DNA of 53,593 nt from Bacillota bacterium (lineage in GTDB: Bacteria; Bacillota; Clostridia; Lachnospirales; Lachnospiraceae), in contig JAEXNR010000006.1 in assembly GCA_023439505.1 (NCBI GenBank), positions 1 through 53,593 on the forward strand. Reading direction: 5' to 3'. The position numbers and the translations under genes were made by a program. Under the pieces are notes generated by a model. That model was not told where the DNA came from and made no database searches. It saw only the letters and a list, made by a program, of their open reading frames with translations. Shown in pieces: positions 24,769 through 32,744 of this stretch. How positions within the stretch are numbered: position 1 is the first letter of the stretch; every line of letters starts with the position of its first letter.

Positions 24769-25017
24769 ATGGAAATTGATGTTTATGTCGGGCAAATTGT
24801 ATTGTTTCCATATAATTTTATACCCAGCGGGTGGATGGCATGTGAGGGACAGCTTCTTGCAATCGGGTCTTACCAGGTACTATATTCCCTGATCGGACAT
24901 CAATATGGGGGCGATGGGATCAATACCTTCGCTTTGCCGGATTTGTCAAGTGCCGCCCCATTGCCGGGGATGCGATATTGTATTGCACTCCTTGGTGTCT
25001 ATCCCGCCAGGGATTGA
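24769..25017 (+). CDS. Stand-alone phage-tail-collar-domain protein (MdpB-like)
   Basis: Protein of 82 residues consisting almost wholly of a tail collar domain: IVLFPYNFIPSGWMACEGQL, YQVLYSLIGHQYGGDG, FALPDLSS and a C-terminus of the MRYCIALLGVYPAR type common in short tail-collar and microcystin-dependent-like proteins. No phage genes surround it. It lies directly behind a two-component system and a promoter with SARP-type repeats, so it may be an effector of that signalling pathway. It has no signal peptide. Its stop codon abuts the stop codon of the convergent transporter gene with no base between. Function unknown. Confidence 0.82.
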   Translation: MEIDVYVGQIVLFPYNFIPSGWMACEGQLLAIGSYQVLYSLIGHQYGGDGINTFALPDLSSAAPLPGMRYCIALLGVYPARD

Positions 25018-27012
25018 TTATAAACCCAATCGCTTATGATACGCTTTATTTAGAAGACAATAATATAAGAAAATGATGATGAAATAAATCAATCCGGTAT
25101 AACCTACATTCTGTAACAGGACGGTATCGGACAGTTCAATTTCGATGATGCTTTTAAAATTAAGCGCATAAATCCATAAGAGAACCAGGATACTTCCCAA
25201 AACGGCAGGTACGAATAGAAGGAGACGAATCCGCATGGACAAAAGTGCTTTCTTCTCCTGCGCCATCATCCCGATACCATCTAGTTTTCTAAAGCGTTCC
25301 CTGTCCTCGGAAGTATTCATAAATACCTTAAAGCAGTAGGTAATGAGAATGCAAAAACAGAACAAGATACTTACAAAGCCCATGATAAAGAGAGAAAATG
25401 CCCCCTGCATCCTGGTTGTATCATAATAACCTACTTTAGAACGAACTTGTAAATAGGTATAATCATATCGATGAACTAACTCCTTGTTTATGAGTTGGTT
25501 CATCTTTATTTTTTCATCATATTTATCATAAAATAAATTGGTAAATTCGGAACAGAGTTCTTTGCTGTTTTTCCAATCATCGAATTGATACAGGTATAGG
25601 ACCCCTGTTTCCTCAGAGGAGGCAGCGGAAGATAACTTCTGATAATCCTGATCATCCGCAATCAGAAGAAGCGGCTGCGGGAACAGGTAGCGGTTCAGAA
25701 TTTTGTGATAAAGGGGCGGCAAACTCTCAAAACGGTAATTGTCCCGGGCGTTGGTAAGAAGGATATCCTGATTGAAATAAATGGTATGATGATCCAGTGT
25801 ACTTTCATATATAATCTGCTGCAGTGTACCGGGGATGATGTCATAATCTGACCGGAAGCATTGATTGAAAGAAGATTCACTGACTACAGACACCCACTTC
25901 TTGTCTCTCCAGGATCCCGGTAAAAGATCAGGAGCCTGCAGATATACGAAAGGCAGGGTATTCTTTTCTGCGATGGTAATATCTGTGGTGGCGGCTAAAA
26001 GGTCGAAATCCAGGTCATCCAGCAAAGGAAATGCCTCTATTTTTTGAAAATACAAGTCATGGGGATTCTCGACCTGAGTCATATGATATGCCTCACGGTT
26101 CAGCGTATAAGTCACACTGATAAACAGAATGGCGCCATAAGTGAGCAGCGTCAGGATAAACAGGGTCATTCTGTTTTGCCGGTAACTCCTGGCAAACTCT
26201 GAAGCCGCTAATAAATGTCCATAATAGCTCCTGGTATTTTTTCTAAGAAAACCATAAAGCAAACGACTAAAATGACTGATCAGAAGATACATGCCAAACA
26301 GGCAAACTGTGGCTGTGCCCAGGATCCATTCCGATAGATTCTCCATACTCCTTTGATTGTGCCGGCGAAGAATCAGGATACTTCCAAGAACCAGTAGAAT
26401 TCCTAAGCATCCCACCCATAAATTCCCCTTGCCATTCAGTTCCACCTCATTTTTCAATTTGGAAATTTCTGTGAAATCTTTCTTCGATAACCGGATCAGG
26501 GCAAGGAGAAGAACGACCAGGAAAATGATGGCAAAGGCTGCCGCAGTAAAAAGAAAACCAGCTCCGGTAAGTTCAAAGGTTAAATCACTGTTCTCTAACA
26601 TAAGAAGCTTCATGGACATGAGAAAGAATAATTTTGAAAATACACTTCCGGTAAAAAAGGCAAGGAACATACTTATAATATAGATAAGCAAGGTTTCGCC
26701 TGCAATCAGCTTTTTCAGATCCTTTCGGCTCATTCCGTAAGACAGTAAGACGGAGAAACTTTTAGCCCGGTCCCGTAGCAGATGCCAATGCACATAACTG
26801 ATAATAAAAACAGAGAAGAGGATGGTTATGGCAGCTGCAATCACCATTAACGTATGCATCTGTTGATTGGTATGCTCTAAAAATCCATCGGTAAACCATA
26901 AATTAGCAAAGACAAAGAATACAGTCATGGAAAAAATGGCACTCAGAAAAAATAAAAAGAACTTAGGTAGATTCCCTTTGATTAATTTCATAAGAAAAGT
27001 TCTAAAACTCAC
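25018..27012 (-). CDS. BceB-like ABC transporter permease
   Basis: FtsX-type permease of 664 residues with the BceB/VraG layout: one N-terminal helix, a first FtsX unit (about 55-240) containing LLSYGMSRKDLKKLIAGE, two further helices, a large extracellular domain (about 310-520) and a C-terminal FtsX unit (about 525-660) with KLDGIGMMAQEKKALLSMRIRLL. Such transporters sense and relieve inhibition by cell-wall-targeting peptide antibiotics. Its start overlaps the end of the ATPase gene by 11 bases, so the two are co-translated. The substrate is not visible from sequence. Confidence 0.88.
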   Translation of the reverse strand: MSFRTFLMKLIKGNLPKFFLFFLSAIFSMTVFFVFANLWFTDGFLEHTNQQMHTLMVIAAAITILFSVFIISYVHWHLLRDRAKSFSVLLSYGMSRKDLKKLIAGETLLIYIISMFLAFFTGSVFSKLFFLMSMKLLMLENSDLTFELTGAGFLFTAAAFAIIFLVVLLLALIRLSKKDFTEISKLKNEVELNGKGNLWVGCLGILLVLGSILILRRHNQRSMENLSEWILGTATVCLFGMYLLISHFSRLLYGFLRKNTRSYYGHLLAASEFARSYRQNRMTLFILTLLTYGAILFISVTYTLNREAYHMTQVENPHDLYFQKIEAFPLLDDLDFDLLAATTDITIAEKNTLPFVYLQAPDLLPGSWRDKKWVSVVSESSFNQCFRSDYDIIPGTLQQIIYESTLDHHTIYFNQDILLTNARDNYRFESLPPLYHKILNRYLFPQPLLLIADDQDYQKLSSAASSEETGVLYLYQFDDWKNSKELCSEFTNLFYDKYDEKIKMNQLINKELVHRYDYTYLQVRSKVGYYDTTRMQGAFSLFIMGFVSILFCFCILITYCFKVFMNTSEDRERFRKLDGIGMMAQEKKALLSMRIRLLLFVPAVLGSILVLLWIYALNFKSIIEIELSDTVLLQNVGYTGLIYFIIIFLYYCLLNKAYHKRLGL

Positions 27013-27766
27013 CGCACTCGCCCTCCAATGCTGCTAAATTATCCATGATGTTTTGGAAGAATTCCTTCTGCGTGTTTTTACGATAAATTTCTGTTTCAAT
27101 GCGTCCATCCTTAATGAAAATAACCCGATTACTGTAACTGGCCGTATAAGGATCATGGGTCACCATTAATATGGTTGCCTTATTTTCCTGATTCGCCTTT
27201 TCAAAGGCTTTCATTACCAGCTTGGCGGATTTGGAATCCAGACTGCCTGTTGGTTCATCAGCAAAGACAATACCGGTGGAATTCATTAAGGCTCTGGCGA
27301 TTGCACATCGCTGCTGCTGGCCACCGGATATTTGATTCGGATATTTGTCAGCAATGTCGGTAATTGTGAATAGGCGCATAAAATGATTTGCCTTCTCCTG
27401 CATGTAAGAGATATCATCCTTTGCAAGAATCTGTGGCAGCATTATGTTTTCTTTGACCGTAAGTCCATCCAAAAGGTTGTAATCCTGAAAGATAAAGCCC
27501 AGATTGCTTCGTCTGAATCGGGCTAAGGTATCTTTATCCATCCCTGACAGATTCTGCTCCCTGATATAGACCTCTCCGCAGGTAGGCTCGCTCAAACCAC
27601 TCAAAATATTTAGTAACGTGGTCTTTCCGCTGCCGGATGGACCCATAATCGAAGTAAAGCTTCCCTCTGACAATGCAATATCAATATAGTCAAGAGCCGT
27701 GGTCGCAGGTACCTGATGGTTATTCTGAAATATTTTTTTGAGTGCAATTGCCTTTAATATCATCAT
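27002..27766 (-). CDS. BceA-like ABC transporter ATP-binding protein
   Basis: ABC ATPase of 254 residues of the MacB/BceA branch. It shows Walker A GPSGSGKTT (about residues 41-49), the Q-loop FIFQDYNLL, the signature ISGGQQQRCAIARAL, Walker B IVFADEPTGSLDS and the switch His in MVTHDPYTA. It powers the permease encoded directly downstream. The start has an AGAAGGG site; the second ATG, one codon in, is nearly as good. A TTGTTG / TATAAT promoter on this strand lies in the 134-base gap after the kinase gene, so the transporter can be transcribed apart from the two-component genes. Confidence 0.92.
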   Translation of the reverse strand: MMILKAIALKKIFQNNHQVPATTALDYIDIALSEGSFTSIMGPSGSGKTTLLNILSGLSEPTCGEVYIREQNLSGMDKDTLARFRRSNLGFIFQDYNLLDGLTVKENIMLPQILAKDDISYMQEKANHFMRLFTITDIADKYPNQISGGQQQRCAIARALMNSTGIVFADEPTGSLDSKSAKLVMKAFEKANQENKATILMVTHDPYTASYSNRVIFIKDGRIETEIYRKNTQKEFFQNIMDNLAALEGECGEF

Positions 27767-27851
27767 AGTTTTCCCTTCTGTAAGGTGAAAATGGTTGAAG
27801 CAAAGTTCATCCTTACTGTTATAATCCTTAGATCCAGAATTTCATAATTTC

Positions 27852-27879
27852 ATTATAACGGGATTCTATCAACCAACAA
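27852..27879 (-). promoter_or_regulatory. Promoter of the BceAB-like operon
   Basis: Read on the minus strand, TTGTTG (27879-27874), a 16-base spacer and TATAAT (27857-27852) precede the ATPase gene by about 85 bases. The weak -35 fits activation by a response regulator, here probably the adjacent one. Confidence 0.5.
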
Positions 27880-27900
27880 TTCAATTCTCTTAATATAAAC

Positions 27901-28908
27901 TTACAATTTTGAAAGATAACGAATTTTAGCACAGGTTCGTTCCCCATAAACTGATTCAATCTTAAGCGAATGTCCCAGTTTGTCTGCAATGGTGCGGCAA
28001 AGGTAAAGACCGATTCCGGAGCTCATTCTTACAAGTCTTCCATTTTCCCCTGTAAAAAAAGGTTCGAATATGCGGGGGATATCATAAGAGGGAATGCCGA
28101 TTCCATTGTCAGTAATTGCTAATTCAACTTCCTGACCGGTTGAAATAACTTCGAATAGAATATAACCCTTTTGTTGCTTAACCGCAGAATATTTGACTGC
28201 ATTGGAGATCAACTGATCCAATAGCATCCCGTTCCATTTTCGATCGGTATACACCGAAACAGACTCCGTGTTTGAATGAAACTGAGGATAAATATGATTT
28301 AAAATAAAATAGTCTTTTTTATAATTAATTGCATTGCGGATTTCTTCAATTAAATTCACTTCTTCAATGGTATAATCCTTCTCAAACCGTCCCAAACGTA
28401 AGTAACTTAATAGTTGTGACAGCTTATCTAATAATTTGTCACTTTCCTGCAAAATCTTATGAGAAACCTCCGATGATAGCGGAGCATTTTCTTCTTCCAA
28501 TATGAGTTTCATGACGGAAACCGGAATTTTAAGATCATGGGCCATATGTGCCACAAACGCATAGGTCTTTTCCCGCTGCATGATTTCCTGTCCTAATTGG
28601 CTGTGAAACTCTTTCTGTAATTTTTGCAGTACTTCTATCACTTCCCTTTCCTGAAAGGATGGGTTCAGGGTAAGAAATTCTGTATATGTGCCGGAATATA
28701 GCGTCTTATGAAAACGAGAGTATCGGATCGCCTTCAATGTCGTGATCACGCAAAATACAAATAGCATCAATACCAATGGGTAAAGAAGGTCCATCCGATG
28801 ATCGGATTTTAAATAAAAATAGAATACGATTAAAACAGTGACACAAAGATACCCTATCAGGTCCCAAAGCTGATCCAAAAGGAAATTCCTGTATGTTTTC
28901 ATATTCAT
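27901..28908 (-). CDS. Intramembrane-sensing histidine kinase, BceS-like
   Basis: Kinase of 335 residues with two closely spaced membrane helices (about 17-33 and 40-58) and almost no extracellular loop, the layout of BceS-type kinases that are controlled by their partner transporter. The HisKA domain carries the phospho-acceptor His124 in MAHDLKIP. The ATPase domain shows NAVKYS, DNGIGIP and SSGIGLYLC. I chose the ATG at 28908, which has an AAAGGA site seven bases upstream; longer in-frame starts would overlap the regulator gene and lack sites. Gene order regulator-kinase-ATPase-permease matches BceRSAB modules. Confidence 0.88.
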   Translation of the reverse strand: MNMKTYRNFLLDQLWDLIGYLCVTVLIVFYFYLKSDHRMDLLYPLVLMLFVFCVITTLKAIRYSRFHKTLYSGTYTEFLTLNPSFQEREVIEVLQKLQKEFHSQLGQEIMQREKTYAFVAHMAHDLKIPVSVMKLILEEENAPLSSEVSHKILQESDKLLDKLSQLLSYLRLGRFEKDYTIEEVNLIEEIRNAINYKKDYFILNHIYPQFHSNTESVSVYTDRKWNGMLLDQLISNAVKYSAVKQQKGYILFEVISTGQEVELAITDNGIGIPSYDIPRIFEPFFTGENGRLVRMSSGIGLYLCRTIADKLGHSLKIESVYGERTCAKIRYLSKL

Positions 28909-28948
28909 CACCATGTCCTTTCTATTGCCTGTACCTTGGCAGCAGACA

Positions 28949-29629
28949 TTATTCCAGTGTAAAGAGATATCCTTCGCCACGTTTTGTATGAATAACATCC
29001 GTCAGACCGATGGACTGCAGTTTGTTTTTTATCCTTGAGATATTGACATTCAGGGTGTTATCTTCGACGAAGGTCATATCATCCCAAAGTTCCTGAAGAA
29101 GATATTCGCGTTTTACTATGGTTTTGTAATGCTGCGCCAATGCACTGATTATTTTAAACTCATTTTTGGTCAACTCGATACTCTGATCAAGATAGCGCAT
29201 CAAAAAAGTCCGCTGGTCAACAGAAAAGTTTCCAAGGGTGATTACGTCGGGTTCCTGCACAAAGACCTGATAAGCACGTCTGATACAGGCATTGATTTTC
29301 ACTTTCAGCATCTCCATACTAAAGGGCTTTATCAGATAATCATCCGCGCCTGCATCAAATCCCCGGATTTGCTCTGATTCTGTTTCTCTTGCAGAGATCA
29401 TAATAATAGGAAGCGTACTTGTCCGGCGGATCTCTTGTGCAATGTGGTATCCGTCATAATAGGGCAGATTGATATCCAGCAAAATCAGGTGCAGGTTTCT
29501 TTTTCCTATATCTTCACATAGATTGCGGTAATTAAAATCTGTAACCGCCTCATATCCATATTTATCGAGCATTTGTGAGATGGTTTCACAAAGCTGGGTA
29601 TCATCCTCTATTACAGCGATCCGGTACAT
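28949..29629 (-). CDS. OmpR-family response regulator, BceR-like
   Basis: Response regulator of 226 residues. The receiver domain has Asp9/Asp10, phospho-acceptor Asp52 in LLDINLP and Lys in LIKPFSME. The winged-helix domain (about 125-226) includes LTKNEFKIISAL and NTLNVNISRIKNKL. It should activate the BceAB-like genes downstream. The ATG at 29629 is preferred because an AGGAG site lies ten bases upstream; an in-frame ATG seven codons earlier is badly spaced. It is followed after 40 bases by the kinase gene. The upstream 340-base region is divergent. Confidence 0.92.
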   Translation of the reverse strand: MYRIAVIEDDTQLCETISQMLDKYGYEAVTDFNYRNLCEDIGKRNLHLILLDINLPYYDGYHIAQEIRRTSTLPIIMISARETESEQIRGFDAGADDYLIKPFSMEMLKVKINACIRRAYQVFVQEPDVITLGNFSVDQRTFLMRYLDQSIELTKNEFKIISALAQHYKTIVKREYLLQELWDDMTFVEDNTLNVNISRIKNKLQSIGLTDVIHTKRGEGYLFTLE

Positions 29630-29969
29630 GATTTGTCTGCTCCTATCCATTCCTTATTCCTTGTTTCTCCTCATAAATTACATTTAGTGTATCATATCTC
29701 AAAAGGAACAACAATATTTACCCGGTGAATTATCCTGAATAAGACAGAACAATGTTACGGTTCTCTCCTCATATAATAAGGAACACATTTGTCTTGAACG
29801 ATAATCCGGAACATCTTGCATGAAATTTCAATAAAATTAATTTAAGGATTGACAAATTGATAAAGTACTTTATAATATAAAGTAAATTGATTGTGATGAT
29901 TTGGTAGGATCATTGAACCATACCTGTAATTACACAATTGAAATGATTGGATGAAAAGAGGGTATTTTA
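29630..29969. other. 340-base divergent intergenic region
   Basis: No gene is supported. The right half holds the strong rightward promoter and palindrome listed separately. The left half has AT-rich minus-strand sequences such as GATATGATACACT near 29685 that could serve the response regulator gene, but no clear -35 box was identified. Confidence 0.5.
29849..29884 (+). promoter_or_regulatory. Consensus promoter overlapped by a 14-bp palindromic operator
   Basis: TTGACA (29849-29854), a 16-base spacer and TATAAT (29871-29876) form a consensus promoter. The perfect palindrome ATAAAGTACTTTAT (29860-29873) covers the spacer and the -10 box, and the half-site ATAAAGTA recurs at 29877-29884. The winged-helix protein of the same operon is the obvious candidate repressor. 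Confidence 0.75.
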
Positions 29970-30710
29970 ATGAAGCAACAGGCTAAGGTAGAACAGATGA
30001 TGGAGGATATCAATATTATTAAGGAGATATTCCGAAAGACAAAACAATCCTTGCAAAAGTCAGCAACATTTTTTATTTTATTTGGGGTGATACAGGTGAT
30101 AGCAATCGTTCAATCCATTCTTTTACCTATGTTGGTAATCAGGGGTAAGAATGGGGGAGGTGGTAATTCCCTTCGGGCGATATCCAGGATGAGTATGGCA
30201 TCTTCCCTGATGAATATCATCCTGTTACTTATCGAGATCGGAATTCTGATTTATTTTGTGAAGAAATCCAGTCAATCGGGAGAAGGTTTGAGCTTTCAGT
30301 TAATCAGTATATGGGGATTTATTCTACTCTCCTCCGACTTGATTCTGTATGTTCTAAAGATATCATTATACGATGGAGTGGGAGAGGCACTTCGGTATAC
30401 CGCTAACTCTGATTTTTATCTTATTCTGATTACCGTAATCGAAATCATTAGAAATGTTTCTGTGGGAATCGGAATTTTTGTTACCGGGGTCCTTACGGAT
30501 AAGTTAGGCTGCAAAGTTTTAAGCGTGGTCTATCTGATTTTGGTTTTGGTCTTGTTTTACGCCGGGCAGGTGTCAGGAACGGCAATTCTTTCAGGTGATC
30601 CTATCAGTATTTATTTAACCACCAGGTTGATGGGACTTCTGACAGGCATTGTGTTATTATATTTGGGAATCAGTTTCCGGTGGAAAGAAAAAAGGATAGT
30701 AAACTTATAG
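29970..30710 (+). CDS. Six-helix membrane protein of unknown function
   Basis: Integral membrane protein of 246 residues that I cannot assign to a family. A charged, probably coiled N-terminus (1-34) precedes about six hydrophobic segments (near 36-58, 78-97, 108-127, 146-174, 181-199 and 212-232). There is a glycine-rich patch (GKNGGGGN, about 58-65) between helices one and two. It is the first gene of an operon with a winged-helix regulator and a duplicated-domain exported protein, under a strongly repressible promoter. Such arrangements often accompany membrane-stress or transport functions, but nothing more specific can be said. Confidence 0.75.
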   Translation: MKQQAKVEQMMEDINIIKEIFRKTKQSLQKSATFFILFGVIQVIAIVQSILLPMLVIRGKNGGGGNSLRAISRMSMASSLMNIILLLIEIGILIYFVKKSSQSGEGLSFQLISIWGFILLSSDLILYVLKISLYDGVGEALRYTANSDFYLILITVIEIIRNVSVGIGIFVTGVLTDKLGCKVLSVVYLILVLVLFYAGQVSGTAILSGDPISIYLTTRLMGLLTGIVLLYLGISFRWKEKRIVNL

Positions 30711-30724
30711 GAGAGGAGTAACGG

Positions 30725-31048
30725 ATGGAACTTCATGAAATACCGGAAGCATTTCAGACAAAACTTAGAATAGCAGTTCTATCGGCACTGATATCGGGGA
30801 AGAAAGATTTTAATACATTAAAAGAGGTTATAAAAGCAACGGATGGGAACCTTAGTGTGCAGTTGAGTAAATTGGAAGATATGGGTTATTTAACATCTTC
30901 TAAAAAAATTGTTGCAAAAAAAACGAAAACGACGTATTGTATATCTGAAAACGGTAGAAAAGAATTTGAAGATTATGTTATGATGCTGGAGGAAATCGTA
31001 AAAAGTTCAATGGGTCTTTCTCCTGATCAAACAGCAGACAAAGAATAG
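30725..31048 (+). CDS. Winged-helix DNA-binding regulator (MarR/PadR-like fold)
   Basis: Small transcription factor of 107 residues. The winged-helix domain (about 10-85) shows KLRIAVLSALISGKKDFNTLK, the recognition helix GNLSVQLSKLEDMGYL and the wing KKTKTTYCISENG, as in the short transcriptional regulators related to ArsR/MarR. A short acidic C-terminus follows. It starts 14 bases after the membrane protein gene, behind GAGAGGAG. It probably represses its own operon through the ATAAAGTACTTTAT palindrome; this pairing is inferred from position. No metal-binding Cys cluster is present. Confidence 0.82.
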   Translation: MELHEIPEAFQTKLRIAVLSALISGKKDFNTLKEVIKATDGNLSVQLSKLEDMGYLTSSKKIVAKKTKTTYCISENGRKEFEDYVMMLEEIVKSSMGLSPDQTADKE

Positions 31049-31108
31049 AGGAGCAGCAGCTGGTTTTCTTCTGGAAGGAAGTTTAAGCAAGAAATAGAGG
31101 GAATTATT

Positions 31109-31885
31109 TTGAAGAGAAGGATATTGTCCATCATAGGATTGGCTTTTAGTCTGATCATCATCAGTATGATTATTATATGGGTATCAGGTACATTGAATCA
31201 GGAAAATGGATTGATGAAATTAGGAATATCATCGGATGAGATCACCAGGATTGACACACTTTTGGGGAGCTCAGGTTACTATTATATCATGGAAGATAAA
31301 ACTCAGGTTCAACAGCTGTTTTCCATTCTGAATTCACTTCACTATACCAGCCGGACACCCGTTAACAAGAAGGAAGAGATTAAGAACGGAATCAAATATC
31401 AGATGTCATTTTATAAAACGGACAATACCATTGAACGGCTATATTATTCTCCGGTTGATCGTACCATTACTACCTTGAACTATCATTATGTAATCAAAGA
31501 AAATATAGAAGACAGTTTGGTAAGATGGTTGAGCACGAATGAGATTCGTATTGACAAGGACTGGCTGCTTCATACCAATAAGATAAAGCTGATCAGACAG
31601 CCGCAGGATGAGACCTGCCAGATTGATGACAAGCAAAAAATAAGTTCCTTCTATGAAATCATTGATCATTTGGTCTATTCAGAACGGATATCTAAGGCTG
31701 AGTCCTTTGAACGCGGATATTTAAAGCCGGGAGCAGAGTATAGTATCACTTTGTATATCGGTGAAGATAATGTAGAAAAGCAACTTTGTTATAGCATCAC
31801 CGACTCTGCTTTGGGCATAGACAGTATGGTTTATGTTCTGAATAAAAATATATCTGATTTACTGGATCAGTGGATCGAAGGATGA
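31109..31885 (+). CDS. Membrane-anchored protein with duplicated extracellular domain
   Basis: Protein of 258 residues with one N-terminal membrane helix (about 6-27) and a predicted extracellular part. That part appears to be two copies of a domain of about 100 residues. Copy one (about 42-142) contains VQQLFSILNSLHYTSR, IKYQMSFYKTDN and YHYVIKENIEDSLVRWL. Copy two (about 155-256) contains ISSFYEIIDHLVYSER, AEYSITLYIGEDN and VYVLNKNISDLLDQWI. It resembles DUF5301-like exported proteins of Firmicutes only loosely. The start is a TTG with AGAGGGA six bases upstream. It is last in the operon and is followed by a terminator. Confidence 0.75.
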   Translation: MKRRILSIIGLAFSLIIISMIIIWVSGTLNQENGLMKLGISSDEITRIDTLLGSSGYYYIMEDKTQVQQLFSILNSLHYTSRTPVNKKEEIKNGIKYQMSFYKTDNTIERLYYSPVDRTITTLNYHYVIKENIEDSLVRWLSTNEIRIDKDWLLHTNKIKLIRQPQDETCQIDDKQKISSFYEIIDHLVYSERISKAESFERGYLKPGAEYSITLYIGEDNVEKQLCYSITDSALGIDSMVYVLNKNISDLLDQWIEG

Positions 31886-31944
31886 AAGCAGGGGAGCTGA
31901 TAAGATTAACTACAGGTGAAAATGATATCGTTAGAAACCGTGCG

Positions 31945-31984
31945 CTGCTGCACTGCCATTCAGGTTGTGCAGCAGTTTTTGTTT
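31945..31984 (+). terminator. Rho-independent terminator
   Basis: CTGCTGCAC (31945-31953) and GTGCAGCAG (31967-31975) form a perfect 9-bp stem followed by TTTTTGTTT. It ends the three-gene operon. Confidence 0.9.
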
Positions 31985-32052
31985 ATCATCAGAAGTTACC
32001 TGAAATAAATAAGTAATTCATGTATGTTACCGCAGATAATTAATATTATAGT

Positions 32053-32125
32053 GCTTCTTACTTTATAAAACAAAAAAACTTAAAAAAGTAAGTGTTGGTC
32101 CACTAACACTATTGAATTATACGGC
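32053..32125 (+). promoter_or_regulatory. AT-rich leader with inverted repeats upstream of the Lrp gene
   Basis: CTTACTTT and AAAGTAAG form an inverted pair, and AGTGTT with AACACT a second one around an eight-base loop (about 32090-32112). Both lie within 110 bases upstream of the Lrp-type gene and could be autoregulatory sites. Confidence 0.35.
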
Positions 32126-32168
32126 TTCAGAGTTTAAAATATTAAAAAGATCATGATGGAGGATGAAG

Positions 32169-32624
32169 ATGGATCATATTGATGAACAAATTATATTAAT
32201 GCTGCAGGAAAACGCCAGAATACCGTTAAAACAACTGGCGGAAAAGGTTTATCTCTCCTCACCTGCGGTGGCGGCTAGAATTGGAAGGCTTGAGAATGAT
32301 GGAATTATCAAAGGTTATCACACAGAGATTAACTGGCTTCAACTGGGGTATCACATTACGGCTTTTATTAACATGGAAGTCGAGCCGGCGCAAAAACCGG
32401 TGTTTTATCCCTTTATTAAAGCCTGCCCCAACGTATTAGAGTGTAACTGTGTGACGGGAAATTATTCCATGTTAATTAAAGTATGTTTCAAAAGCACGAT
32501 GGATTTGGATGTTTTTATCGGACAGGTTCAGCGATTTGGAAAGACCAGTACACAGATTGTGTTCTCAACTGCCGTCGAGCATAGGGGGATACAGATCATG
32601 AAGGATGATAATCAAATCCCATAA
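32169..32624 (+). CDS. Lrp/AsnC-family transcriptional regulator
   Basis: Regulator of 151 residues. The helix-turn-helix (about 1-60) begins with the family N-terminus MDHIDEQIILMLQENARIPLKQLAEKV, and SSPAVAARIGRLENDGII is the recognition region. The RAM ligand-binding domain (about 65-140) shows AFINMEVEP, VLECNCVTGNYSMLIKV and STAVEHRGI. The second ATG is chosen because GGAGG sits six bases before it. Lrp proteins respond to amino acids; the convergent sodium-pump subunit gene gives no strong hint to the target. It is followed by a strong terminator. Confidence 0.92.
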   Translation: MDHIDEQIILMLQENARIPLKQLAEKVYLSSPAVAARIGRLENDGIIKGYHTEINWLQLGYHITAFINMEVEPAQKPVFYPFIKACPNVLECNCVTGNYSMLIKVCFKSTMDLDVFIGQVQRFGKTSTQIVFSTAVEHRGIQIMKDDNQIP

Positions 32625-32631
32625 AACAGAG

Positions 32632-32670
32632 AAAACAGCTTCATTCAACGGGGAACAAAGCTGTTTTTTT
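32632..32670. terminator. Bidirectional terminator
   Basis: AAAACAGCTT (32632-32641) and AAGCTGTTTT (32658-32667) pair perfectly, with a T-run after the stem on the plus strand and T-rich sequence on the minus side. It serves the Lrp gene and probably the convergent oadB-type gene. Confidence 0.88.
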
Positions 32671-32744
32671 AATGTAATGAGTTGACCATCTGTTCCGGCA
32701 GGCCTTAAGCTACGATGAATCGGCAGGCTGACCAGTTGTTCCTT

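Noticed and set aside
25018..29629. Phage origin of the transporter/collar area suggested by the tail-collar gene
   Set aside because: No integrase, terminase, capsid or other tail genes; neighbours are ordinary signalling and transport genes.
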